The notes: generated from the sequence alone by a model not told the origin. DNA of 37,655 nt from Nitrospiria bacterium (GCA_945787655.1 CALZIJ010000028.1:1-37655); one strand, 5' to 3'. Positions 25,237-33,370 are shown, counted from the first letter of the stretch. A program made the numbers and translations.

Positions 25237-25266
25237 TTGACAAAGCCTGAACAATGTTGTTATATC
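25237..25266 (+). promoter_or_regulatory. Divergent promoter for the zinc-ribbon/SUMF1 gene group
   Basis: TTGACA (25237-25242) is followed after 18 bases by TATATC (25261-25266). The two divergent -35 elements are 20 bases apart. TTGTCAAAG (25210-25218) and TTGACAAAG (25237-25245) form a near-identical direct repeat spaced 27 bases, a possible recognition pair for the MerR-type regulator. Confidence 0.55.
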
Positions 25267-25320
25267 ATTCTTAAGCATGGACAAACTATGGACAATGAAT
25301 TGAGGGGATTGGGGGGAGTC

Positions 25321-25572
25321 ATGAAAAATAATAAAAAAATCGACAAAAATTTGATTGAACAATACTTGAACAATCCGTCCTGTCAACGATGCGGCGGTTT
25401 AATGGTCAGCGCGTTTTATTTAGGTGAAGAAAAATTTGTGGGCCGTACTTGTGTGCAGTGCGGAGAGATGATCGATCTGTATGTCATTTTAAATCGTTTC
25501 GGGTTTTCAACGGACGAGAAAGACATCCTGGCGCTTTTTTCGTTTCTGGAAATTGAGTTTTACCTGAATTAA
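25321..25572 (+). CDS. Small zinc-ribbon-like protein
   Basis: The 83 residues contain two CxxC pairs, CQRCGG and CVQCGE, spaced about 21 residues apart, which would bind one zinc. The rest is acidic and hydrophobic, ending in FSFLEIEFYLN. The ATG at 25321 has a strong GGGGGGAG upstream. Longer frames from 25237 begin inside the promoter and are rejected. It is the first gene after the CarH-like divergent promoter, so it is a likely light- or B12-responsive gene. No family name could be assigned. Confidence 0.65.
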   Translation: MKNNKKIDKNLIEQYLNNPSCQRCGGLMVSAFYLGEEKFVGRTCVQCGEMIDLYVILNRFGFSTDEKDILALFSFLEIEFYLN

Positions 25573-25592
25573 AAGGGAGCACTCCGCTCCTT
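25573..25592 (+). terminator. Short hairpin after the zinc-ribbon gene
   Basis: AAGGGAGC and GCTCCTT pair with one bulge around ACTCC immediately after the stop codon, followed by TTAAAAA. It may be an attenuator or weak terminator before the SUMF1 gene. Confidence 0.35.
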
Positions 25593-25687
25593 AAAAACGG
25601 GAGGGTTTACGTTTTATACAAAGGGCAGGGAATCAAAATAACATGAAGCGTTTATGTACAACACTTCATACAAAAAAAGGAGAAAAG

Positions 25688-26659
25688 ATGAAGACCAATA
25701 CTGTGAACATAGAAAACACCAAGAAGATATTATTTTCCGGCTTAAGTGCGCTGCTGGGGGTCTTACTATTGAGTGCGACTTTAAGTCATGCAAATGGTAC
25801 GGAGGACATGGCCTTGATCCCGATGGGTGAATTTACCATGGGGGATGAAATGCATTACGACAGTCCCCCTCATCCGGTTGTTCTGGATGCTTATTATATT
25901 GATAAATACGAAGTTTCCAATGCACGTTATGCCAAATTTATGGAAGCCACCGGACATGCTGCGCCGGCCTATTGGGATAACCGGATGCTGAACAAACCCA
26001 TGCAGCCTGTTGTCGGTGTGAACTGGTTTGACGCCAAGGCCTTTTGCACCTGGGAAGGCAAGCGTCTTCCCAGTGAAGCAGAATGGGAAAAGGCCGCCAA
26101 AGGGCCGGAGGGAAACCATTACCCCTGGGGCCATGAATATTCCGAGGATAAATCCAATTGCTGTCAAAATGTTCGCACAACCAGCAATGTGGATGCATAC
26201 CCCAAAGGGGTGAGCGGTTATGGCGTATTTAACATGGGGGGCAATGTTTATGAATGGGTTGAGGATTGGTATGACCCGAAGTACTACGTGAAAAGCAGAG
26301 CATTAAATCCCAAGGGGCCTGAAAAAGCCTATATATGGGGCGCGATGGGTGAAATGAAGGTATTGCGTGGTGGTTCGTGGTTTGCCCCCAGTTCTTCGCA
26401 ACATACCAGTCAGCGATTCTGGAAAAAACCTGAAAACAACTCCTATGGCATTGGTTTGGGTTTTCGGTGTGCAAAAGATGCATCCGGAAGTGTGACAGAA
26501 GAAACACAGCAGGCGTTTATGAAAAGCCTTATTTTCATGGGTTCCAGGAAAACAGACGAGGCCTTAAACGCGATTAACACGGCCTTGAAGCTTGATCCCG
26601 AAAATACAAAGTTTTTGGAAACAAAAGCGCTCATTCAAAAAATGGCGAGTCATAAATAA
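25688..26659 (+). CDS. Secreted SUMF1-fold protein with a C-terminal TPR (paralogue 1)
   Basis: The 323 residues from the ATG at 25688 (AGGAG upstream) have a signal peptide (hydrophobic ~15-33, cleavage near SHA), then a formylglycine-generating-enzyme-like domain. Its landmarks are MALIPMGEFTMGDE, YYIDKYEVSNARYAKFMEAT, VGVNWFDAKAFCTWEGKRLP, SEAEWEKAAKGPEG, GNVYEWVEDWYDP, VLRGGSWF and GLGFRCAKD. The cysteine pair of true FGE, which lies between RGGS and GFRCA, is missing, so sulfatase activation is unlikely. One TPR-like helix pair ends the protein (TDEALNAINTALKLDPENTK). Closest visible relative: the protein at 28.0-29.1 kb. Confidence 0.85.
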   Translation: MKTNTVNIENTKKILFSGLSALLGVLLLSATLSHANGTEDMALIPMGEFTMGDEMHYDSPPHPVVLDAYYIDKYEVSNARYAKFMEATGHAAPAYWDNRMLNKPMQPVVGVNWFDAKAFCTWEGKRLPSEAEWEKAAKGPEGNHYPWGHEYSEDKSNCCQNVRTTSNVDAYPKGVSGYGVFNMGGNVYEWVEDWYDPKYYVKSRALNPKGPEKAYIWGAMGEMKVLRGGSWFAPSSSQHTSQRFWKKPENNSYGIGLGFRCAKDASGSVTEETQQAFMKSLIFMGSRKTDEALNAINTALKLDPENTKFLETKALIQKMASHK

Positions 26660-26663
26660 GCGA

Positions 26664-26706
26664 TTTCCCTTTCCTTTCCTGAATGCCCCGGGAAAGGAAA
26701 GGGAAA
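26664..26706. terminator. Perfect 16-bp purine/pyrimidine hairpin
   Basis: TTTCCCTTTCCTTTCC (26664-26679) is the exact inverse of 26691-26706, with an 11-base loop, placed just after the stop of the first SUMF1 gene. No T tract follows on the plus strand. It probably separates or stabilises the mRNA segments of the SUMF1 cluster. Confidence 0.55.
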
Positions 26707-26751
26707 AAACAAAGAGGGTTATCCTTGTTTTAAAAATGCCAGGAGAAAAAA

Positions 26752-27111
26752 ATGCATAGATGGAAAAAACAGAAACGGTCAAAGCCCGGTTGGATATTTT
26801 TGGGCCTGTTCATGCTGTTGGTGGTCACTGTAGGTAAAAGTCACGGCGGGCTGCTAGTCAACCTGCAATCGGCGCAACGACATGTAGATCATGCCTGGGA
26901 AGTATACCACACAGCGGCCTTGTCGGGAACGCTCGCATCGCCGGAAATTCAGATGAATATCGAAAAGGATTTACATCTTGTCCGAACGATACTGGTCGAG
27001 GCCCGCGATGCGAAATCGAAAAATCAAAAACAAGTGCTTCAACAAAAGCTCAAGGAAATAGAATCCATCACGGTTCGGGTCATTCGTCAGAGTCAGGAGA
27101 AAAAACAATGA
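26752..27111 (+). CDS. Small exported helical protein of unknown function
   Basis: The 119 residues have a basic N terminus and one hydrophobic segment (about 14-28, WIFLGLFMLLVVTVG), consistent with a signal peptide or anchor. An all-helical charged region (~35-119) with coiled-coil character ends in KLKEIESITVRVIRQSQ. The ribosome binding site AGGAG is clear. It overlaps the next SUMF1 gene by ATGA, so the two are made together and may interact. I recognise no family. Confidence 0.6.
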   Translation: MHRWKKQKRSKPGWIFLGLFMLLVVTVGKSHGGLLVNLQSAQRHVDHAWEVYHTAALSGTLASPEIQMNIEKDLHLVRTILVEARDAKSKNQKQVLQQKLKEIESITVRVIRQSQEKKQ

Positions 27112-27956
27112 GTGCCCATTACGAGATCAGGCAAGTCGTCTCGGGCCGCCTTTTTATCGTGTTTTTATTGATCGTGTTTTGGGTAGAAATCATGTCTCCC
27201 ACAAGACTCCGGGCCGCTGAATCTGAATCTTTATTCAAAGATTCCGCACCGATGATTGAGATTCCTGAAGGCGATTTTTTGATGGGCAGCACTGAAAACA
27301 CCGGGCGGGCGGATGAAAGACCTCAACGAAAAATCAGCCTTTCGGCCTTTGCCATTGATGTGTTCGAGGTGACGAACAAACAGTATTTACGCTTTGTTGA
27401 GGCCACCGGGCACAAGGCCCCTTCCAATCCTTATGGACCGGGGCCTTTGTCCGAAATGCAAGGGGTTTTAAAATTACCTGTTGTGCAAGTGACCTGGTAT
27501 GACGCCTTTGATTATTGCCACTGGGCCGGAAAACGGCTTCCTACTGAAGCGGAATGGGAAAAAGCCGCCAGAGGTCCAAAGGGCAGAATATTTCCCTGGG
27601 GGGACGCGCTGCCAAGGCCTAAACAGGCCAATTTCGGGATTGACTGGCAGCATGTGAATACCCTGAGGGGGGGTGGCTCTTTTCCAGAGGGACAATCCTT
27701 TTACAAGGTTCAGGATATGGCGGGCAATGTTCGGGAATGGGTACAAGACTGGTATCACCCGGAATCATATATAAATGCAAAACAAATCAATCCAACGGGT
27801 CCTTCAGACGGCATTCTCAAGGTGATTCGTGGTGGTTCATGGCATCACAAGGGAAGAGGACTGCGCGCCGCGGCCCGGGATAAAGGCGGTTTTGCCCTGA
27901 AAACTGACGGAATCGGATTTCGTTGCGCTAAAACAATTCCGTCAGTTTCAGAATAA
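27108..27956 (+). CDS. Secreted SUMF1-fold protein (paralogue 2)
   Basis: The 282 residues start with a signal anchor (~14-28) and carry one SUMF1/FGE-like domain: MIEIPEGDFLMGSTENTG, FAIDVFEVTNKQYLRFVEAT, VVQVTWYDAFDYCHWAGKRL, PTEAEWEKAARGPKG, GNVREWVQDWYHP, VIRGGSWHHKGRG and IGFRCAK. It lacks both the catalytic cysteine pair of FGE and the TPR tail of the two flanking paralogues. It is translationally coupled to the small exported helical protein before it. It is more divergent from paralogues 1 and 3 than they are from each other. Confidence 0.85.
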   Translation: MSAHYEIRQVVSGRLFIVFLLIVFWVEIMSPTRLRAAESESLFKDSAPMIEIPEGDFLMGSTENTGRADERPQRKISLSAFAIDVFEVTNKQYLRFVEATGHKAPSNPYGPGPLSEMQGVLKLPVVQVTWYDAFDYCHWAGKRLPTEAEWEKAARGPKGRIFPWGDALPRPKQANFGIDWQHVNTLRGGGSFPEGQSFYKVQDMAGNVREWVQDWYHPESYINAKQINPTGPSDGILKVIRGGSWHHKGRGLRAAARDKGGFALKTDGIGFRCAKTIPSVSE

Positions 27957-27963
27957 AAGTGTT

Positions 27964-27995
27964 TGCGCAAAGCCCAGGTTTGAAGGTTTTGCGCA
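27964..27995 (+). terminator. Hairpin between SUMF1 paralogues 2 and 3
   Basis: TGCGCAAAGCC (27964-27974) pairs with GGTTTTGCGCA (27985-27995) with one mismatch and a 10-base loop, starting 8 bases after the stop. There is no following T tract; it may be an mRNA stability element. Confidence 0.4.
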
Positions 27996-28037
27996 GGTTT
28001 CACAATAAACAATTCATTTCAAATAAGGAGAAATTCG

Positions 28038-29099
28038 ATGAGAAAAACATTCAGTCAGGTGAAGACGGGTCTATCTCTTTCTATTCTTGCGGGCTCTATT
28101 TTGGGTCACACACTGGTGTCAGGGGCGTCAGAGTTCCCGGTTCCTGAAGGCATGGTGCATATCCCTTCCGGATTTTTTGTCATGGGGGTTGACCAAAAAC
28201 CGGGTCCGGATATGGAGCGCATGAGTCCAATTAAACAGTTGAAGTTTAAGGTGTCCGAAGCGGCCTTTCACGATGAAGGCCCGGCGCATGTTGTGATGTT
28301 GGATGATTATTTTATTGACCAATTTGAAGTTTCCGTCAAACAGTATGATGAGTTTATGCAGGCCACCGGCCATGCGACCCCGGCGTACTGGGATGATCAT
28401 CGATTTAATCAGCCAAGTCAGCCCGTCACTGGCGTCAATTGGTTTGATGCCGATGCCTTCTGCTCCTGGGCGAATAAACGGCTTCCCACCGAAGCAGAAT
28501 GGGAAAAGGCGGCCCGTGGCCCGGAAGGCTCGCGCTACCCTTGGGGGGATACGCTCAAAACCGGTATCGCGAATTTTAATCGCCAGGAAAAAGTGACGAG
28601 CGCTGTGGACAGTTTCCCGGAAGGAAAAAGTTTCTATGGGGTTTACAACATGGCCGGTAATGTTTTTGAGTGGGTCTCGGACTGGTATGACCCCAATTAT
28701 TATGCACAAACGAAACAAACAAAAAACCCGACAGGTCCAGAGGAAGGGGTTGTTTTGGGCACCACAGGAACCTATGTTGATCGTATTTCGGCAGGGGCAA
28801 AAAAGGTGATTCGGGGTGGATCTTGGTACACGCCGGCACAAAGTATTACGAGTACACATCGTTTTTGGAATAACCCTCTCAACAATAGTTATGGCATCGG
28901 TTTGGGGTTTCGGTGTGCAAAAGATGCCTCGATGGATCAACCGATGCAAGCGAGGGATCATTATATGAATGCCTTGATTAAAATGGGTGCAATGAAGTTT
29001 AAAGAGGCCATGACGTCGATCGAAAAGGCGATCCGTATCGATCCGTCGAATAATGAGTATCAGGAACTGAAAACCAGCATTGCAGAAATGGGCAGCTGA
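28038..29099 (+). CDS. Secreted SUMF1-fold protein with a C-terminal TPR (paralogue 3)
   Basis: The 353 residues have a signal peptide (hydrophobic ~12-28) and an FGE-like domain very close to paralogue 1: MVHIPSGFFVMGVDQ, YFIDQFEVSVKQYDEFMQAT, TGVNWFDADAFCSWANKRLP, TEAEWEKAARGPEG, GNVFEWVSDWYDP, VIRGGSWYTP and GIGLGFRCAKD. An insertion of ~25 residues after MGVDQ distinguishes it. The catalytic cysteine pair is missing. A single TPR ends the protein (FKEAMTSIEKAIRIDPSNNE), matching paralogue 1 and indicating recent duplication. AAGGAG precedes the ATG. Confidence 0.87.
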   Translation: MRKTFSQVKTGLSLSILAGSILGHTLVSGASEFPVPEGMVHIPSGFFVMGVDQKPGPDMERMSPIKQLKFKVSEAAFHDEGPAHVVMLDDYFIDQFEVSVKQYDEFMQATGHATPAYWDDHRFNQPSQPVTGVNWFDADAFCSWANKRLPTEAEWEKAARGPEGSRYPWGDTLKTGIANFNRQEKVTSAVDSFPEGKSFYGVYNMAGNVFEWVSDWYDPNYYAQTKQTKNPTGPEEGVVLGTTGTYVDRISAGAKKVIRGGSWYTPAQSITSTHRFWNNPLNNSYGIGLGFRCAKDASMDQPMQARDHYMNALIKMGAMKFKEAMTSIEKAIRIDPSNNEYQELKTSIAEMGS

Positions 29100-29120
29100 A
29101 GTGTCGTGAATAGGTGACCT

Positions 29121-29170
29121 GGAATACCAGGGGGAATATCTTGTTGCAAGCGCGTTCCCCCTGGTATTCC
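29121..29170 (+). terminator. Perfect 16-bp hairpin between SUMF1 paralogue 3 and the DNA glycosylase
   Basis: GGAATACCAGGGGGAA (29121-29136) and its exact inverse (29155-29170) enclose an 18-base loop. The left arm itself also contains the short palindrome CCTGGAATACCAGG, so alternative folding is possible, as in an attenuator. No T tract follows. Confidence 0.55.
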
Positions 29171-29211
29171 TGAATAATATATTTCAAATCAGATTTGTTT
29201 TAAGGGAAACG

Positions 29212-29907
29212 ATGCGAATTTGGGATATTCATCCGGGATATTTAAATCGACAAAGTTTATTGGGGGAGCATCGGGAGCTTCATGGGATTGTTTCGATTTT
29301 GGAGAATCATAAAAAAGGATACGCCCGACATCCGGAAACCTTACGCTGGGTGGGTTACGGCTGGGCCATTCAAAAACGCCATGCCCTGCTTGCTTCTGAA
29401 ATGGCCTTGCGGGGATACAAGGATAAATCCCCTGTTGTGATGAATTCAAACCAGTCTTACTGGCCCGAAGCGTTTATTGATTTGCCCTTGATTCAATACC
29501 GATTATTAAAGAAAAAATATATCGAAAAAGAGAAAGGTCGTATCCCGCTTCCTGAAACGGCTCAGGAAATATGGCGCCAACATAAATATTCCATCATGGC
29601 AAGGGACCAGAAGCTCTACCGGGAGCTGGGAAGAGAAATTTCCTGCATGTCGCCGGGTGAGGATTTTTCGGCATTGTCCGATTTGTTGTTATATACAATG
29701 AGAAAAACGCCGTCTTCCGGAGGTATTTATAACAGCATTCAACACATGTGGGGACATGTTTCTTTACATTATTCCGGAAATAAAAGCGAAACCCAGGGCT
29801 GGACAGCTAAAAAATTATTGACGGAAACACAAGGTTTAGCCCTGTTGCATCACGAATCCTACCTGATTTCCTCAACCGCGCTCTCTGAACTTGAAGTGTG
29901 GTTATAG
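29212..29907 (+). CDS. Pyrimidine-dimer DNA glycosylase fused to a YbgA/DUF1722 domain
   Basis: The 231 residues begin with the PF03013 (T4 endonuclease V-like) pattern: MRIWDIHPGYLNRQSLLGEH, then YARHPETLRWVGYGWAIQKRHALLASEM and RGYKDKSPV. In T4 the enzyme removes UV-induced cyclobutane dimers using its N-terminal amine. From ~110 onward the chain matches DUF1722 (E. coli YbgA): EIWRQHKYSIMARDQKLYRE, LGREIS and NSIQHMWGHVS. E. coli ybgA is the neighbour of photolyase gene phrB, so both halves point to repair of light damage. AAGGGA precedes the ATG. The fusion and its place downstream of a CarH-type light sensor suggest photoprotection (inference). Confidence 0.75.
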   Translation: MRIWDIHPGYLNRQSLLGEHRELHGIVSILENHKKGYARHPETLRWVGYGWAIQKRHALLASEMALRGYKDKSPVVMNSNQSYWPEAFIDLPLIQYRLLKKKYIEKEKGRIPLPETAQEIWRQHKYSIMARDQKLYRELGREISCMSPGEDFSALSDLLLYTMRKTPSSGGIYNSIQHMWGHVSLHYSGNKSETQGWTAKKLLTETQGLALLHHESYLISSTALSELEVWL

Positions 29908-30069
29908 CCTAATCGGAGATACATCGGAACCGTTCCGGCACATTATAAAGTGAATAATGGCCGACGCGGTGGGAAATTCGAGCATTGTATCTCGGTAACG
30001 CTGTGTGTACAGAGTGGTATTTTTCAGGTCCGCTTTGAGTGCGGCGGCCGGAAAAAATCCGGCCAGAAT

Positions 30070-30693
30070 TTATTCCCGTGCATTTGGATTGAGGGAATAG
30101 CTTCCGATGAGCGTCGTCTGGTCGAGTATGTGATCCTTCATGGCTTTCAGTGCATCGGGCCCTTCAAAGCGGTTCGGAAGACGTAAGTTTTTTACATCAA
30201 GGGCATATACTGTGAAGTGATAATGGTGAATCCTCTCGTCATTAAAGGGAGGCCAGGGACCATCGTAACCGCCGTAATCTCCACCCATATCAGGGTCGTT
30301 TCCAAACCAGTGGGTGTAGGCGTTGACGCCGCGAATACCATAAGATACTTTGCCGATGTCCTTGCCTTTGGGAACCAGGCCGTCTGCATCCTGTTTTTCC
30401 TTGAGTTCGGAACGGTCTGCAGGAATACCCACAAGTACCCAATGAAAAAAATCTGCCCTTGGAAAATCATAGGGAATGGTCCGGTCGGACTGGTTGGCAT
30501 CTTCAGCACTGGCTGGCGCATCGACATCAACGCAAATAATCGCAAATTGTTTCGTTTCGGGAGGAAACCCGGACCATGCCAGGTGAGGGCTTTGATTTGG
30601 ACCGGGTACAGGCCCTTCTTCTCCCGGAATACCCAGGGCAAATCTGCCCGGAATTTTGTCATTGTGTTGAAACGAATGGCTGACTATTTCCAT
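30070..30693 (-). CDS. PEBP (YbhB/YbcL) family protein
   Basis: The 207 residues match the bacterial phosphatidylethanolamine-binding/Raf-kinase-inhibitor-like family: GPNQSPHLAWSGFPPETKQF, AIICVDVDAP, the central FFHWVLVGIP, YGGYDGPWPP and HHYHFTVYAL. Length is typical for the longer bacterial form. The ligand site (D-x-D-A-P and HW) is intact. The biochemical role in bacteria is not clear. No signal peptide. AAGGAGG stands before the ATG at 30693. It lies 112 bases downstream of the fatty acid isomerase gene, possibly within one envelope-stress operon. Confidence 0.85.
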   Translation of the reverse strand: MEIVSHSFQHNDKIPGRFALGIPGEEGPVPGPNQSPHLAWSGFPPETKQFAIICVDVDAPASAEDANQSDRTIPYDFPRADFFHWVLVGIPADRSELKEKQDADGLVPKGKDIGKVSYGIRGVNAYTHWFGNDPDMGGDYGGYDGPWPPFNDERIHHYHFTVYALDVKNLRLPNRFEGPDALKAMKDHILDQTTLIGSYSLNPNARE

Positions 30694-30805
30694 TTTCCCC
30701 CTCCTTTACGTCTGTGACGGCTGCAATATCTTGTATGTTTTCTGGAAAGAGTCTAGCGAATCACAGTTTAAAATTCAATTCCGAAAGGAGGTATTCAGGC
30801 CGGGG

Positions 30806-33193
30806 TTATTCGTTTTCGAGACGGCTGTAATCGAGCAGTCCCGCAGTAATCGGATTTACTTTTTTATAGGATGCATTTAAAAAATCACTGTGTGCCCAAA
30901 ATCCGGGATCAGTCCGGCGGATGCCAAACCGGGTGGCCAGATCTGTATAATCAGATTGACTGGAGAGGGATTCAACGGCTTGCACAAAATCACCCAGGCT
31001 GGATGGTTTGACCCGATAAAAGGCGTTCGGGTAATCCCCTAAAAAACCACGACCAACCGTCAGAGTGTCTTCTTCCGGTTTTCGCCGCAATTTTTCGAAA
31101 AAAAGCTCTGAAACATTGCTCATCCCGTTATTATGCACCAAACTGAAAATGGGAGAGTCTATTCCTTCGATGTGCAGTAGGACCGTTTGTGGAAGCCATG
31201 AAAGGGCCTGGCCTTTCATTTGAGAAAGCCGTTTCAGTTGTGCTGCGACCTGGTCCGGCTTGCCGTTCAGCCTTTTTTCTTTGGGGAGGTCATAGTCCGT
31301 GTTCAGCACTGGAGAAAGGTGTTTTCGGAGTTTTTCAAAGAGTTCTTTCTTGGGCGTCTCTGTTTGATAAACAAGGCCTGTTTCCTGATGAAAATGGGTG
31401 TTGTATTCATCCATAAACTTTTGAACATCATCGTCAGCGTCACGGTACCAGTGTGTCCAGATTTTCTTTCGGTGTTTTTGAGGGAGCAGGGTTAAAAAAT
31501 TAAACTCCCCTTCCATTCGCATAAAGTCCATGTACATTCGTGAAGTGAGTTGATGCCCGATGTTTCCATAAACGTCATACCCGGCAACAAGGAGGTAATG
31601 TATTCTTTCCAGTAAAGGATAGGTCAGAACAACAGCCGTTTTGGGATGATCTCCTATCAGGCCTTTTTTGACTGTCCCGTTGTTCTGGTGACGAAAAACA
31701 GTGAGTGCGGCATTTTGATTGGTCCCGTCTCCGTCCCAGACCAGTTGTAATGTAATTTTTTCAGGGTCGTCCAAATATTGTTCCATGGCCTGGACTTTTT
31801 TTGAAAAATACTTTTTTTCCAGTTGGGAATATTCCAGCCAGGTGCCAATTATGCCGGTGTTGCTGGCTTCGATCGTGGGCATTTTTAGCCGGTGACGTTC
31901 TTTTTCAATAAAATTGCTCGTCCGCTGGATGATTTTACTGTCCGGATTGGTAAAAAAGACCCAGAATTGCTCATTGATGACATTGAGCGCCACCTGCCCC
32001 CGGCAGACCGGGCCTTTTAAAAAATTCATCAGGGTGAATTGGGCTTCGTCGAGTAGAAAGCGATAACGGGAGTCTATGGGGATGGCTTCAAAGGATTCAA
32101 AAGGGTTGGCGGCGACTTCCGGTTTATAGGAAGGGAGTTTTTTGACCTCGATGTCCGGTTTTAAAAAAAGATGTTTGTAGCGCTTGAGTCGGGTCTCGTT
32201 CAGGGCATAGGGCATGTGCGTCTTGGCCAGGATGGTTCTATGCAAGGGTTCGATGCGGTAATAAACCCTGGGAATGCCCGGATCATCATAGGGCCGCAGT
32301 GTTTTGACATAATCGATCGGTTCCCCCGGCGGTGTTTTGGAACGGACCAAGCGGAAAAATTGTTCTGATGAAACCTCATCAAAATAAAGGTTTGCCAGAA
32401 AGAGGTGCTCATACAAATAACGGCTCATGAGTTGTTCTTTAAGGGAGTTTCCGTTTAAAAAAGCCTCCCATTGTTTTATTTTTGAACGGAATGTTTTACC
32501 CAATGGCGCCGACGGTGAATAGGGCGCGCCATTTTTAAGCCAGCCGAGTAATGTATTCAATTCCTTGTCTGTCAGATTGGGCAAGCCATAGGGCATGCCC
32601 CACAAGGGCCGGTCTTTGGCAAACTCTTCAAAGCTTTCAATGGTGGGGCAGTGCTGGTCCCGGTCCAGGGAAAAATCAAAACTGGACGGAAGCGGACTTG
32701 TTTCAGGCAAGGGATTTTTTTGCTTCAAGAGCAGCATGTTGGCCATAAGCCCCGCTTTGATATTCGGGGATTGGGTTTGTCTGCGTTCGTTAATGACTGG
32801 GAAAAACCCCAAATCCCGCCATTCTTCTACAGAATGTGCGTCCTGAAACAAGCGTGTGGGTTTGATGGCCAGTAAACGCGCAGGGTCGTAAACCCGCTCC
32901 TTATTTGCCCCGCGTTCCAGTCCTTCTTGCGCGCTCAAATCCAGTTGGCAGGGGGCATCGTAACAGCTGTGGCAGACCACACAACGGGTATCCAGTATCT
33001 CTTTTGCATCGACCCAGGTTACGCCCGCATGGGCATCAGAAAAAGCTGTTTCGTTTTGGAGCTTTACTGTGCGGTTTTCAGGGCTGGCGCTGCCAAACTG
33101 TGTGTCCAGCTTGACCTGAACCCAAATGAAACACCCAATGATCACCAGGGGCACGGCTAAAATCAGGATTGAACGACGGGGAATTGAGGGCAT
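30806..33193 (-). CDS. cti: Fatty acid cis/trans isomerase (Cti), periplasmic haem enzyme
   Basis: Cti converts cis-unsaturated phospholipid acyl chains to trans, quickly stiffening the membrane under solvent or heat stress. The 795 residues are in the range of known Cti (~760-800). An N-terminal hydrophobic export signal/anchor (~8-26) is followed by the cytochrome c-type haem motif CVVCH at 71-75 inside the family hallmark CVVCHSCYDAPCQL. FEEAFAK-like and WGMPYGLPNL segments and the long C-terminal domain ending near GLLDYSRLEN also fit. It is known from Pseudomonas and Vibrio, and occasional in other phyla. The CDGSH gene lies upstream on the same strand with a terminator between. Confidence 0.9.
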   Translation of the reverse strand: MPSIPRRSILILAVPLVIIGCFIWVQVKLDTQFGSASPENRTVKLQNETAFSDAHAGVTWVDAKEILDTRCVVCHSCYDAPCQLDLSAQEGLERGANKERVYDPARLLAIKPTRLFQDAHSVEEWRDLGFFPVINERRQTQSPNIKAGLMANMLLLKQKNPLPETSPLPSSFDFSLDRDQHCPTIESFEEFAKDRPLWGMPYGLPNLTDKELNTLLGWLKNGAPYSPSAPLGKTFRSKIKQWEAFLNGNSLKEQLMSRYLYEHLFLANLYFDEVSSEQFFRLVRSKTPPGEPIDYVKTLRPYDDPGIPRVYYRIEPLHRTILAKTHMPYALNETRLKRYKHLFLKPDIEVKKLPSYKPEVAANPFESFEAIPIDSRYRFLLDEAQFTLMNFLKGPVCRGQVALNVINEQFWVFFTNPDSKIIQRTSNFIEKERHRLKMPTIEASNTGIIGTWLEYSQLEKKYFSKKVQAMEQYLDDPEKITLQLVWDGDGTNQNAALTVFRHQNNGTVKKGLIGDHPKTAVVLTYPLLERIHYLLVAGYDVYGNIGHQLTSRMYMDFMRMEGEFNFLTLLPQKHRKKIWTHWYRDADDDVQKFMDEYNTHFHQETGLVYQTETPKKELFEKLRKHLSPVLNTDYDLPKEKRLNGKPDQVAAQLKRLSQMKGQALSWLPQTVLLHIEGIDSPIFSLVHNNGMSNVSELFFEKLRRKPEEDTLTVGRGFLGDYPNAFYRVKPSSLGDFVQAVESLSSQSDYTDLATRFGIRRTDPGFWAHSDFLNASYKKVNPITAGLLDYSRLENE

Positions 33194-33370
33194 ATCTTAT
33201 TTCGTCTCCAAAAAAGGGCTGATGTACCCGATTCTGTTTTAAGAATATATATAGCACAGAAAGAATACTCCATGCGGAGGTTCTTTGGGCGGAGAAAATC
33301 AGGGTACCGGTTTTTTGAACGGTTTATTAAGGTTAGAAGCGTATTTTTACAAGGCGGGTTTTGTTGGTGA

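Noticed and set aside
25237-25320. Upstream extension of the zinc-ribbon gene from a TTG at 25237
   Set aside because: The TTG coincides with the -35 of the divergent promoter; the ATG at 25321 has a strong ribosome binding site.
28128-28961. 277-residue minus-strand frame opposite SUMF1 paralogue 3
   Set aside because: A shadow of the plus-strand gene's codon pattern; composition (many Arg, Ile, Pro, His) is not protein-like, and the plus-strand gene has clear domains, a signal peptide and a ribosome binding site.
25688-29099. SUMF1-fold genes as sulfatase-activating formylglycine-generating enzymes
   Set aside because: The active-site cysteine pair is missing in all three and no sulfatase gene is present; all three carry export signals.
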